From NCBI GenBank assembly GCA_949288455.1, contig CASEKF010000042.1, forward strand, positions 1 through 64,000: 64,000 bases of DNA, written 5' to 3'. The notes beneath the pieces are model-generated. The model did no database searches. It was not told the DNA's origin and saw only the letters and a list, made by a program, of their open reading frames with translations. Below are positions 26,206-34,898 of this stretch, piece by piece; positions within the stretch are counted from its first letter, which is position 1; each line of letters starts with the position of its first letter. The DNA is from an uncultured bacterium. Lineage in GTDB: Bacteria; Vulcanimicrobiota; CADAWZ01. Both the position numbers and the translations under genes were made by a program.

Positions 26206-26895
26206 ATGAAAGGCTTTTTTATAACTTTTGAAGGGATAGAAGGAGCGGGAAAAACGACTCAGGCTAAAGCTTTGAGCGAAGAATTGTTGAAATGCAATTT
26301 TCCCGTAGTTCTGACCAGAGAACCCGGAGGTTCGCCTGTCGGCGATAAAATAAGGAAAATTCTTGCGGATCCTGAAAACGATATAAGTCCTATGACCGAA
26401 TTTTTGCTTTATGCGGCGGCAAGAGCCGAGCATGCCGATAAACTTTTGAGGCCTTATCTTGAAGAAGGGTATGTCGTAATATCAGATAGGTTTATGGATT
26501 CTTCGGTAGCTTATCAGGCTTTTGCTCGCGAGCTTCCGTTGAGCTTTGTCGATGAAGTTAACTCCGAGGCGGCTTGGGAAATTTTTCCTGATTTGACTTT
26601 TTATTTGGATCTTACGCCCGAAGAGTCCGTAAAGAGAGTGAAACTTAGAAATGAAGAGATGGAATTGCTTCCGGAGAGACTTGAAAGAGAAAAAACTGTT
26701 TTTTTCAGGAAGGCGCGAGAAGGATATATGCATATTAGGAACAACGAGCCTGCCAGGTTTAGACTTATGGACGCTATGCTTCCGCCTGAAGAACTTCATA
26801 GAAAAATCGTCGATTCGGCTTTAAAAGAGCTGCGCAGAAGGGGCATCTATCCTGCCTCCGGAGTAAATCCGGAGACTGTGGGATTAAATTTTTAA
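26206..26895 (+). CDS. tmk: Thymidylate kinase
   Basis: 229 residues. P-loop FEGIEGAGKTTQ at 8-19, the DRX block as SDRFMDSSVAYQ, and REPGG (TREPGGSPVGDKIR) are all present; the LID region around ERLEREKTVFF matches type II enzymes. It converts dTMP to dTDP. GGAGG ten bases upstream. The C-terminal 20 residues extend beyond the usual end. The following order tmk, small gene, holB, ricT resembles the conserved Bacillus order. Confidence 0.97.
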   Translation: MKGFFITFEGIEGAGKTTQAKALSEELLKCNFPVVLTREPGGSPVGDKIRKILADPENDISPMTEFLLYAAARAEHADKLLRPYLEEGYVVISDRFMDSSVAYQAFARELPLSFVDEVNSEAAWEIFPDLTFYLDLTPEESVKRVKLRNEEMELLPERLEREKTVFFRKAREGYMHIRNNEPARFRLMDAMLPPEELHRKIVDSALKELRRRGIYPASGVNPETVGLNF

Positions 26896-26950
26896 CGAAC
26901 CGTTAAAAATTTAAAGTTAATAAAAATATATTTTTTTGGAGAATAGTTAA

Positions 26951-27268
26951 GTGTCCGGTGATTTTTTAAAAAAAAGTTTTATTTTTGCTTCTGAAGAAAG
27001 AAAACCATATGATTACAGATATATATCTTCTTTTCCTCAGGCAAGCGGAGTTTTGCAGATTGACGGAAGAATGGTCAGACTTATGGAAAGGGAATTGATT
27101 CGGACTGTAATATCTCTTCCTCCTTCCGAACAAGCGGTAAAATTGGATGCCGTTTCTATTTTTACGGGGAATAAGAGGTTTTTGAATACTATGTTTTATT
27201 CTAGACTTTCATCTTTTGCCGATTCCGCTAAATTATTTGTTTTTAAATCTATTTTTCGACAAAATTAA
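26951..27268 (+). CDS. Hypothetical protein between tmk and holB
   Basis: 105 residues, GTG start with GGAG eight bases upstream. Sequence is mixed and basic near the ends, without cysteine clusters, signal or membrane segments. In Bacillus the same place holds yaaQ and yaaR, but I see no convincing resemblance to either. Function unknown; it is probably in the tmk operon. Confidence 0.65.
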   Translation: MSGDFLKKSFIFASEERKPYDYRYISSFPQASGVLQIDGRMVRLMERELIRTVISLPPSEQAVKLDAVSIFTGNKRFLNTMFYSRLSSFADSAKLFVFKSIFRQN

Positions 27269-27298
27269 TTTTGTTTGCGCTTTTGTAGAGGTCTTAAA

Positions 27299-28324
27299 AT
27301 GATAGACATATGTGGGCGCGACGATATGCTTGATTTATTGAGGAACTCTGCGCGGAAAGGCGCTCTTCCGGGAGTTCTTTTGTTTTTAGGGCAGCCCGGT
27401 TCCGGTAAGTTTTCAACCGCTCTGTGGCTAGCTTCCTTAGTGAATTGTCAGGCGGATGTCGGCAAACCTTGCGGAGAATGTATTTTATGCAGAAAAATTG
27501 AACGTTTAAATTCTCCTGATCTACTTATAGTTAGGCCTGATCCCGACACTTGGAATATCAAGCTGGAACAGGCCAGAGGCCTTGCCTCGGAGACATGTTT
27601 CGCTCCTATAGAAAGCGGTCGAAAAGTCTGCGTTATTAAAGATGCGGATAGAATGACGGAAGAAGCCTCTAACGCTCTTTTGAAGATCTTGGAAGAACCG
27701 CCTTCATATATGCTTTTTATCCTGACCGCGACAGATTCGTCCTTAATGCTCCCTACGGTAGTTTCAAGATGCTTTAGATTCCGGTTCAGCGATCTTTCTG
27801 ATAAGATTATAGCCGAGCGGCTTATCACAAACAGGCGATTGCCGCCTTCAGAAGCCGGAATCTTGTCGTCTATATCATGCGGAAGCCTGGGAACGGCTTT
27901 AGCTTTTGCCGATAATCCCGAAAAAATGAATCGTAGGATTAAATTAATGGAGCTTTTGACTGAACTTCATGTTATATCTTCTTTTTCTTTGTCTGTTAAA
28001 CTTGACGGACTTTGCGGTTCTCCATCCGATTTTATTTTTATTAAAAATATAATTTTGACTTGGCTGAGGGATTTGATATTGTCTAAGACTGGAGCAGACT
28101 TTGGTCGCTTTATTAATTACGATTTTGATTCAAGGTTGCGCGAACAGTCCGCAAACGTATCTTTTGAGTCTCTTAGAGAAATTGCCAGTTTTATGTTTGA
28201 AATTGGAAAAGCGTCAGAATATAACGTAAATCCCGTTTTTTGCGCCGATTGGCTTTTTCAGAAAATATGGCTTGTTTTTAGTTCCGGATTAGACTCCGGA
28301 AGAAAAGGCGAAATTTTTGGATAG
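27299..28324 (+). CDS. holB: DNA polymerase III delta' subunit
   Basis: 341 residues from ATG 27299 (AGAGG upstream; an earlier in-frame start at 27275 lacks one). AAA+ clamp-loader subunit: P-loop-like GQPGSGKFS, the four-Cys zinc module CQADVGKPCGECILC, DADRMTEEASNALLKILEEPP and SRC motif VVSRCFRF. Together these identify the clamp-loader delta'/gamma class; its length and place after tmk favour delta'. It helps load the sliding clamp. Confidence 0.93.
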   Translation: MIDICGRDDMLDLLRNSARKGALPGVLLFLGQPGSGKFSTALWLASLVNCQADVGKPCGECILCRKIERLNSPDLLIVRPDPDTWNIKLEQARGLASETCFAPIESGRKVCVIKDADRMTEEASNALLKILEEPPSYMLFILTATDSSLMLPTVVSRCFRFRFSDLSDKIIAERLITNRRLPPSEAGILSSISCGSLGTALAFADNPEKMNRRIKLMELLTELHVISSFSLSVKLDGLCGSPSDFIFIKNIILTWLRDLILSKTGADFGRFINYDFDSRLREQSANVSFESLREIASFMFEIGKASEYNVNPVFCADWLFQKIWLVFSSGLDSGRKGEIFG

Positions 28325-28492
28325 ACTAGATTTCGAGCGTCGCGTATTTTAGTCTATTGCCATTTGCAAGCAATAGCCGCTCGTTTTATATAATTTTTCC
28401 GTTTAGTATTGTTTGTTAATTTTGAGAGTTTGTAAATTTTATGTCTTTGGCGAAGATATTTAGACGTAATTAGAGAAGGAATTTTGGTTGTT

Positions 28493-29860
28493 ATGCTACA
28501 AGTCGTTGGTGTCTCTTTTAGAAGAGCCGGCAAAATTTATTATTTTGATCCAAACGGTCTGCGTTTACGTAAAAACGAAAAAGTTTTAGTTGAAACCGCC
28601 AGAGGTTTGGAATTGGGATTTGTTTCAAAAGAGCTTGTCAATATTGACGAATCCGAATTTGAAGGAGAGTTAAAAAAAGTCGTAAGATCCGCTTCTCAAG
28701 AAGATTTTATAACGCGTTACAAAAAGAAATTGTCAGCTTACAGGGCTTTGAAAATCTGCAGAAGGAAAATCAAGGAGTATGGCCTTGACATGAAGCTTGT
28801 AGAAGTCGAATATGCATATGACGACAGCAAGATTATTTTTTATTTTAGCGCTGACGGACGAATTGATTTTAGAAATTTAGTTAGAGAATTAGCTCTTATC
28901 TTTAAGAAAAGAATAGAATTGCACCAGATAGGAGTTAGGGACGAAGCTAAAATTTTAGGAGCGATAGGACTTTGCGGACGCCCCGTATGCTGCAATTCGT
29001 TCATGCCTGAATTTGTTCCGGTATCGATAAAAATGGCTAAAGAACAAAGTCTTTCTCTTAATCCAGAACGTATCTCCGGAGTTTGCGGAAGATTTATGTG
29101 TTGTCTTAAACATGAGTATGATTTTTATCATGAATGCGCTAAGTTGTATCCTAAAGTAGGCGATGTCGTTGAAACTCCTCAAGGTTTTCTTAAGGTTTTA
29201 GAACAAAGAATCGCCAAAGGTTCCGTAGTTTTTGAGCGAGAAGATCAAGAACATGTCGAGTATAAACTTTCGGAATTGCCGGGATTTTCTATGATTTTTG
29301 AAGACTCCGGAAAGTTGCCCGAACATGCCGCCGGATTTTCCGAGAAAGTCCGCGAGCTTCCTAAGGAAGAAGTTCGCCTTGACGATACTGAATTAGAACC
29401 GGAAGGCGCAATTCGGGAACAGTCTGAAAAAGTCGACTCGGTTATCGCTTCCGTTTCAGAGGAAAAAACGGAAGAGCCGTCTGCGAAGCCTAAGGTTTCT
29501 AAGTTTCGTATTTTATCTTACGAAGAGGTCAGGATCGATCCGAGACAGGAACAGAAGGTTTCGGAAGAACATACGGACAAAAAGAAACGCGTGAAAATAA
29601 AGTTTTCGGCCGAGTTTATTAGCGGAAAAATTTCCGGGAGTTGGAACGGAGTTCCTTCCGCGTTTGGATCCGCCTCAGATAGCGCGAACGTTTCAGAGGA
29701 CGAGAATGCCGCCGGAGATTTTAATGGCTCCGGCGATTTAGAATTATCCAAAACTACGCGCAAAGCTAAAGAAAAACCTTATAAAAACAGAAAAAATAAG
29801 AAAACAAGGCGGCAAACCGGCGTTAAACAGGAGAAGAAAGATGACGTTGTCAGGACTTGA
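28493..29860 (+). CDS. ricT: PSP1-domain protein, RicT (YaaT) family
   Basis: 455 residues from ATG 28493; the family starts with a similar VVGVSFRRAGKIYYF strand, so the upstream TTG (28484) is not needed. PSP1 domain to about residue 210 with the conserved cysteines GLCGRPVCCNSF and GVCGRFMCC. In Bacillus RicT acts with RicA and RicF in an Fe-S-containing complex that affects RNase Y processing. Here residues 270-455 form an added acidic then strongly basic, low-complexity tail ending in Lys/Arg-rich sequence, not present in short RicT proteins and possibly RNA-binding. Confidence 0.9.
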   Translation: MLQVVGVSFRRAGKIYYFDPNGLRLRKNEKVLVETARGLELGFVSKELVNIDESEFEGELKKVVRSASQEDFITRYKKKLSAYRALKICRRKIKEYGLDMKLVEVEYAYDDSKIIFYFSADGRIDFRNLVRELALIFKKRIELHQIGVRDEAKILGAIGLCGRPVCCNSFMPEFVPVSIKMAKEQSLSLNPERISGVCGRFMCCLKHEYDFYHECAKLYPKVGDVVETPQGFLKVLEQRIAKGSVVFEREDQEHVEYKLSELPGFSMIFEDSGKLPEHAAGFSEKVRELPKEEVRLDDTELEPEGAIREQSEKVDSVIASVSEEKTEEPSAKPKVSKFRILSYEEVRIDPRQEQKVSEEHTDKKKRVKIKFSAEFISGKISGSWNGVPSAFGSASDSANVSEDENAAGDFNGSGDLELSKTTRKAKEKPYKNRKNKKTRRQTGVKQEKKDDVVRT

Positions 29861-31004
29861 CGTTTTAATTGAGAATAATTTTGACGTTTTAACGGGCTTG
29901 AACGTAGGTTTACTTGTTAATCAGGCTTCCGTAGATAAAAAATTGATTCATGCTGCGACATATTTTGCGTCTGCTTCTAATTTTCGTTTAAAAGCTCTTT
30001 TTGGACCTCAGCATGGGATAGACGGGCATACGCAAGATAATATGATAGAATGGCGGGGATATAAGGATATGAAATTCCAAGTTCCCGTTTACAGTCTTTA
30101 CGGAGACGTTAGAGAACCTTCTGACGCTATGCTGGAGGGATTAGACGCCGTAGCGATCGATTTGCCTGACGTTGGAGCAAGATATTATACTTTTCTATGG
30201 ACGTCTTTATTAACGCTTAAAAGGTGCTGCGAGCTTGGGATTAAAGTGGTGGTATTGGATCGGCCTAATCCTTTGAACGGCGTTTCGATCGAAGGGCCTC
30301 CGCTGCTGGAAGAATACAGGTCTTTCGTAGGATTGTATCCTATTCCCGTAAGACATGGTATGACTATCGGAGAGCTGCTGTTTATGATGTATATGGAGAT
30401 GGGACTTAAAGGCAGCCTGACCGTCGTTTCTATGAAAAATTGGCGAAGGCATATGTGGTTTGATCAAACCGGTCTTCCTTGGGTTCTCCCTTCGCCTAAT
30501 ATGCCGCATTTGGATACCGCTACGGTTTATCCCGGAATGTGCCTTCTCGAGGGAACTTGTTTATCTGAGGGGAGAGGAACTACCAGGCCGTTTGAGCTTT
30601 TTGGAGCCCCTTATATTGATTCTGGGGCTTTAGCCGAAGATTTAAAGAATATCGACGGTCTTATTTTTCGCCCGGCGTCTTTTCAGCCGACTTTTCAAAA
30701 ATTTGCGCAAGAACTTTGTTTTGGAGGCCAACTGCACGTTTATGACAGAGAATCTTTCGAGTCGGTGTTTACCGCTTTGAAAATTTTGGAATCCGTTTTA
30801 AAACGCTGGGGCAGCGATTTCAAATGGAAACGGCCGCCATACGAATACGAGTATGAAAAACTTCCTTTTGATATTTTAGCCGGTTCAGATAAAGTTAGAT
30901 CAGCTTTGGAAGCCGGAGCGAGCGCGGAAGATATAAGACGCTCTTGGATTTCATACGAAAGCGACTTCAGGCGTCGGAGACAGGATTTTCTTTTGTACGA
31001 ATAG
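29841..31004 (+). CDS. namZ: DUF1343 protein, NamZ-type exo-beta-N-acetylmuramidase
   Basis: 387 residues, overlapping ricT by 20 bp, with AGGAG before the ATG. Family blocks: GLLVNQASVD, LFGPQHGIDG, PVYSLYGDVREP, DLPDVGARYYTF, VLDRPNPLNG and LSEGRGTTRPFE. Characterised NamZ releases terminal MurNAc from peptidoglycan fragments. Unlike secreted NamZ proteins, it has no signal peptide, so it would act in the cytoplasm on imported fragments. The next two genes look like MurU and AmgK, which would turn MurNAc into UDP-MurNAc. Confidence 0.9.
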   Translation: MTLSGLDVLIENNFDVLTGLNVGLLVNQASVDKKLIHAATYFASASNFRLKALFGPQHGIDGHTQDNMIEWRGYKDMKFQVPVYSLYGDVREPSDAMLEGLDAVAIDLPDVGARYYTFLWTSLLTLKRCCELGIKVVVLDRPNPLNGVSIEGPPLLEEYRSFVGLYPIPVRHGMTIGELLFMMYMEMGLKGSLTVVSMKNWRRHMWFDQTGLPWVLPSPNMPHLDTATVYPGMCLLEGTCLSEGRGTTRPFELFGAPYIDSGALAEDLKNIDGLIFRPASFQPTFQKFAQELCFGGQLHVYDRESFESVFTALKILESVLKRWGSDFKWKRPPYEYEYEKLPFDILAGSDKVRSALEAGASAEDIRRSWISYESDFRRRRQDFLLYE

Positions 31005-31009
31005 ACTTT

Positions 31010-31036
31010 TGCGGCTTTGCTCGGCCGCTTTTTTAT
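31010..31036 (+). terminator. Intrinsic terminator after namZ
   Basis: GCGGC (31011-31015) pairs with GCCGC (31024-31028), followed by TTTTTT. It separates the holB-ricT-namZ transcript from murU-amgK. Confidence 0.8.
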
Positions 31037-31094
31037 TATTAATCGTTGTCATAAATGAAAAATTGTCTTAATCCTTAAAGGCGGGATTTATTTT

Positions 31095-31817
31095 ATGAAA
31101 GCTCTTATTTTATCCGCCGGTCTTGGCTCCAGGCTCAGACCGTTAACATTATCCGTTCCTAAACCTCTGGTTACGATAAATTCGAAGCCGACGATAGATT
31201 TTATTATAGATAGGCTTTTATCTGCGGGAGTAGACGAGTTCGCTTTTAACCTTCATTATCTTCCCGAACAGATCCAAAAGCATGTTTTGGCTCGTTTAGA
31301 GGGAAAAGCGTATTTTAAATTTGAAGAGACTCTTCTAGATACGGGAGGATCGATTGCGTCTTTTAAAAAATGGGCTTTAGAAGATAAGTTTTTAATCGTA
31401 CATAACGGAGATATTTTTACTACTCTTGACGTAAAGAGTTTGATCGACGAAATTGAGCGATGCGACGCGGTTTTGGGCCTTGTCGGCGGCAAACCTTCCG
31501 CGAACGTGCTTTTTAGACCCGGAGACGGCAAAATAGTCGATATGAGAGGAAAATTGAAGTATAGGAACGGAGACGCTCTTTTTCTTACTTTTAGCGGAGT
31601 AGCCGTATATTCTTCTTCTTTTATTAAGGCTATGCCTGAGGGACAATATTCCATAGTGGATTTTATTGTTGAAAAGATAGCCGATTCTTCCAAGAATATA
31701 CATGGAGTTTTTTTTGAAGACGTTTATTGGAGCGATATTGGGGATATGGAATCGCTTGAAAAAACAAGGAGAGACGTTGCGTATTATGATAAGACGGGAA
31801 ATTTTAAACGCTCTTGA
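31095..31817 (+). CDS. murU: Nucleotidyltransferase, probable MurNAc-1-phosphate uridylyltransferase
   Basis: 240 residues. Sugar-phosphate nucleotidyltransferase fold: signature LSAGLGSRLRPLT and KPLVTINSKP, TLLDTGGSI, LIVHNGDIFT and YWSDIGDMESL. The short single-domain form, the TGGSI and HNGD blocks and the coupling to an AmgK-like kinase favour MurU (UTP + MurNAc-1-P to UDP-MurNAc). A mannose-1-P or glucose-1-P transferase is possible on sequence alone. Overlaps the kinase gene by 32 bp. Confidence 0.82.
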   Translation: MKALILSAGLGSRLRPLTLSVPKPLVTINSKPTIDFIIDRLLSAGVDEFAFNLHYLPEQIQKHVLARLEGKAYFKFEETLLDTGGSIASFKKWALEDKFLIVHNGDIFTTLDVKSLIDEIERCDAVLGLVGGKPSANVLFRPGDGKIVDMRGKLKYRNGDALFLTFSGVAVYSSSFIKAMPEGQYSIVDFIVEKIADSSKNIHGVFFEDVYWSDIGDMESLEKTRRDVAYYDKTGNFKRS

Positions 31818-32757
31818 AGCGATGTTCGGAGGGAGAGCTTTTCAAATCGAGGAATTATGCGGCGGAGGCAGCGCGAGAAAATTTTATAGAGCGGCGTCTT
31901 CGGCAGTTTCTTTTGTCGCGTCTATATCCGAAGATTTGGAAGAGTTCGAGTTTTACTGCGAATTCGGCAGGTTTTTTGAAAAGAGCAAGGTTCCTGTTCC
32001 TCATTTTTACGAAGAATTTCATGAATTCGGCGCGGCGATTATGGAAGACGCGGGAGATATGTCTTTATATAAGGCGGCGCTGCAAAACGACAGAGGACAT
32101 AACTTGAATTTATATAAAAAAGTTCTTGACGAGCTTGCTCATTTTCAGACTATAGACGCTTCTAACTGCAAAAAGTTATTTGAAAGGATTTTCGACGAGT
32201 CGTCTTTCCTTTGGGAAAGTTCATATTTCGCTTCTTTTTTTCTTAAGGAGTATGCGGGAGTTAAGGCTATCCCTTCCGCCGTTTCCGCAGAGTTCGAACT
32301 CCTCGCTTCCTTGCTGGCAGATCTTCCTAAATTCCCGATGCATAGAGATTTTCAAAGTCAGAATATTTTTATCAGGAACGGTCGCGTAATATTTATTGAC
32401 TTTCAAGGCGCTCGTATGGGAAATCCTTTTTATGACGCGGCTTCTTTAATACAAGATCCTTACGTTTGCCTAGACTTTGAGTTAACCGAGGATCTAATTA
32501 GTTATTTTTATGCGCTTAGGAGCGCTGACTTATCTATTGACGAAAGAGACGCTAAGCGTTATTTTCTCCTTACTTCCGTCTCTCGTCTCATGCAGGCTTT
32601 GGGGGCTTATTCCAATTTAAGTAGAAATAAAGGGAAACCGTTATTTTCGCGTTATATAGCTCCTGCGCTTATGCGTTTAAATTTTGTTCTTTCTCAGGTT
32701 GAAGATCTGCCGGCGTTGCGCAATTTTATGTTAAACGTTGCCGATAGCGTTCTATAG
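31786..32757 (+). CDS. amgK: APH-family sugar kinase, probable AmgK (MurNAc/GlcNAc anomeric kinase)
   Basis: 323 residues from ATG 31786 (AAGGAGAG 12 bases upstream). Aminoglycoside-phosphotransferase fold: catalytic loop FPMHRDFQSQNIFI and metal-binding IDFQGARMGNPFYDAASL. The latter resembles the AmgK form more than drug-resistance APH enzymes. With MurU it bypasses MurA by recycling MurNAc, known from Pseudomonas. It is coupled to murU by overlap, and NamZ is next upstream, so I infer a complete recycling route; a 270-bp gap follows. Confidence 0.82.
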   Translation: MIRREILNALEAMFGGRAFQIEELCGGGSARKFYRAASSAVSFVASISEDLEEFEFYCEFGRFFEKSKVPVPHFYEEFHEFGAAIMEDAGDMSLYKAALQNDRGHNLNLYKKVLDELAHFQTIDASNCKKLFERIFDESSFLWESSYFASFFLKEYAGVKAIPSAVSAEFELLASLLADLPKFPMHRDFQSQNIFIRNGRVIFIDFQGARMGNPFYDAASLIQDPYVCLDFELTEDLISYFYALRSADLSIDERDAKRYFLLTSVSRLMQALGAYSNLSRNKGKPLFSRYIAPALMRLNFVLSQVEDLPALRNFMLNVADSVL

Positions 32758-33027
32758 CGCGTTTTTATTGTCGCCGTATGGTCTTTATGCCGCTATACTC
32801 TTTAAGTAGGCCGTTAATTTTGCGCCGTCTCGATAAAATTAATCTTTAAGGTTTTCTCTTTGCTGACTCAGGGTCTTTAAAGGGGAAATTTTCTTTTTTA
32901 TCGAACAATACAAAAGAGACATATTTATCGTTATTGTCTCGTAGTTTGTAGAATTTTTTTCTAAAGATATTTTAACGTTTTATTTAATAAATTTTCAGAT
33001 TGTTTTTAATAATTTACGGAGGACGGT

Positions 33028-34683
33028 ATGTTAAAGAAAATTGCTGCTATTATTTTGCTTTCATGCTCTATGGGAGCTTCCGTATTCGCTCAATCTCAGG
33101 ACGTAAGCTCCGCGGTTAACGATCTATCCAGTAAAAGTGGAGCCGTAAGACAAAATGCGGTGATGACTTTGGGAAGCTCCAATGATAAAAGATATGCTTC
33201 CGATATAGAAAGGTTGGCCAGGGACAGCGATTCGGGGGTTCGTACGGCAGTTTGTTGGGCTTTAGGTCAATTTAAGTCTCCTTCAAGCGAGCAGATTCTT
33301 AACGTTTTAGCGAGAGATTCTCGTCCGGAAGTAAGACAAGCCGCCGTAAACGCGCTTGGAAATTATAAGAGCGTGGCGACAGGCGAAACTCTTTTGCGAG
33401 CTACTTACGATTCCGATATAAACGTTAAAAAGAGCGCTATTAATTCTTTAGCCAGAGTTAAATATCAGCTTGCCGGTTCAAGATTGTCTGCTTTGCTTTC
33501 GGATTCTGACGCGGACGTTAGAGCCGCGGCGGCGATAGCTATAAAGAGTATGAATTTCAACGCTCCTTCTTCTATGGTAGCGGCCGGCATGCGAGACGAG
33601 GATTCGAGAGTTCGCTCGGGATCGGCCGAAAATCTTGGAATAAGCGGAAATGAAGACGCTATATCCGTTATACTTCCGGGTTTGAAAGACCTCAATCCTT
33701 CCGTAAGAAAGAACGCGGCCGCGTCTCTTGGCAATACTAAAAGTCCAAAAACTATTCCGTATCTTATCGAAGCTATGTCGGATCATAATAAAGACGTTGG
33801 ATTAGCCGCTTCGGAATCCTTGTCTAAAGTTGGGGCGCCTGCCGTAGAGTCCATTGCCGAAACAATTGAAAAATCAGGAGTTGAAGTACAGGAATTATGC
33901 GTGAGGGCTCTTGCCGGAATGGGCGATTTGAACGTCGATTTATTGGAGTCTTATTCGAAGCGTCCCGAGATTAGAAATATTGCAATTTGGGGATTGGGCG
34001 AAACAAGATCGAAGCGAGCTTTTTCCGCTGTGCTCGACGGAATGAACGACGCTTCTCCCGAGATTAGACAGACTTCCGTAGAAGCTATGGGAAAACTTGG
34101 AACAGCCGTTATACCTGATTTAAAGGGAGCGTTAGAGGAAGCTCCGACTCAAGTAAGGGAATGTATAGCCAAGTCGCTTGGATATATGCCATATACGACT
34201 GAAAACGCAGATTTCTTAGTCTCTATCATGGCTGACGAAGAAGATACCGTAGCTGCGGAGGCTTCAGTGTCTCTTTCTCGTTTCGGAGAATATGTGCGTC
34301 CGCTTCTTCTTGATATGTTGAAATCAGACGATGAGATGCAAAGAACAGGCTCTATAAACGCTCTTGCCTTAATGGGCAAGGAGTCGACTCCGCAGTTGAG
34401 AGAATGTTTGAACGACAGAAGCGCGAAGGTTAGAGCAGGAGCCGCTTTAGGGCTTGGTCAAATGGGAGCCCAGGAAGCGGGTGACGAGATTATAACGCTG
34501 TTTGAGCAAGACAACGATCCGGACGTCAAGCAAGCTTGCGCTTGGACTATCGGCAAAATATGTTCTCCTTCGGATTATTTGATGCACAGGCTTGTTCTTG
34601 AAAAGACCAGGGCCGCCAGTAAAAATCAAACCGCTTTGCAGAGAACGATCGAAGAAACCATAGCTATTTTTGAAAATCAATAA
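33028..34683 (+). CDS. Secreted HEAT-repeat protein
   Basis: 551 residues. Signal peptide LKKIAAIILLSCSMGASVFA with an Ala-x-Ala-like cleavage near residue 22. The mature protein is a nearly unbroken series of about 30-residue PBS-lyase/HEAT-type repeats (DSGVRTAVCWALGQFKSP, RPEVRQAAVNALGNYKS, DPDVKQACAWTIGKICSP). Expected in the periplasm as a binding scaffold. GGAGG precedes the start; a strong terminator follows. It sits just upstream of the MoxR-Bat operon but as a separate unit. No catalytic motif. Confidence 0.88.
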   Translation: MLKKIAAIILLSCSMGASVFAQSQDVSSAVNDLSSKSGAVRQNAVMTLGSSNDKRYASDIERLARDSDSGVRTAVCWALGQFKSPSSEQILNVLARDSRPEVRQAAVNALGNYKSVATGETLLRATYDSDINVKKSAINSLARVKYQLAGSRLSALLSDSDADVRAAAAIAIKSMNFNAPSSMVAAGMRDEDSRVRSGSAENLGISGNEDAISVILPGLKDLNPSVRKNAAASLGNTKSPKTIPYLIEAMSDHNKDVGLAASESLSKVGAPAVESIAETIEKSGVEVQELCVRALAGMGDLNVDLLESYSKRPEIRNIAIWGLGETRSKRAFSAVLDGMNDASPEIRQTSVEAMGKLGTAVIPDLKGALEEAPTQVRECIAKSLGYMPYTTENADFLVSIMADEEDTVAAEASVSLSRFGEYVRPLLLDMLKSDDEMQRTGSINALALMGKESTPQLRECLNDRSAKVRAGAALGLGQMGAQEAGDEIITLFEQDNDPDVKQACAWTIGKICSPSDYLMHRLVLEKTRAASKNQTALQRTIEETIAIFENQ

Positions 34684-34694
34684 TTTGACGCATT

Positions 34695-34757
34695 ATTTTC
34701 TGCGGAAAAAGTGGCCGAGAGAATCGGTCGTTTTTTCCGCAGAAAATATTTTTTTTT
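34695..34757 (+). terminator. Strong terminator after the secreted HEAT gene
   Basis: A perfect 16-bp outer stem (ATTTTCTGCGGAAAAA at 34695-34710 with 34732-34747) encloses a second pairing GGCCGA/TCGGTC and is followed by a long T-run. Confidence 0.92.
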
Positions 34758-34803
34758 GTTGATATGCAATAAATTTCTAAAAAAAGCTTCTTTTTTTATG
34801 TTT

Positions 34804-34833
34804 TTGACAGTAAGGAACGGTATGGTTCATATT
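34804..34833 (+). promoter_or_regulatory. Likely promoter of the MoxR-Bat operon
   Basis: TTGACA (34804-34809), 18-bp spacer, CATATT (34828-34833), about 65 bp before the moxR start. Confidence 0.55.
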
Positions 34834-34898
34834 AAAATTTATGAATAAAATTACGTCGATAGCTTATGTTTTATTAATAACAAAGATATGGAGCCGAT

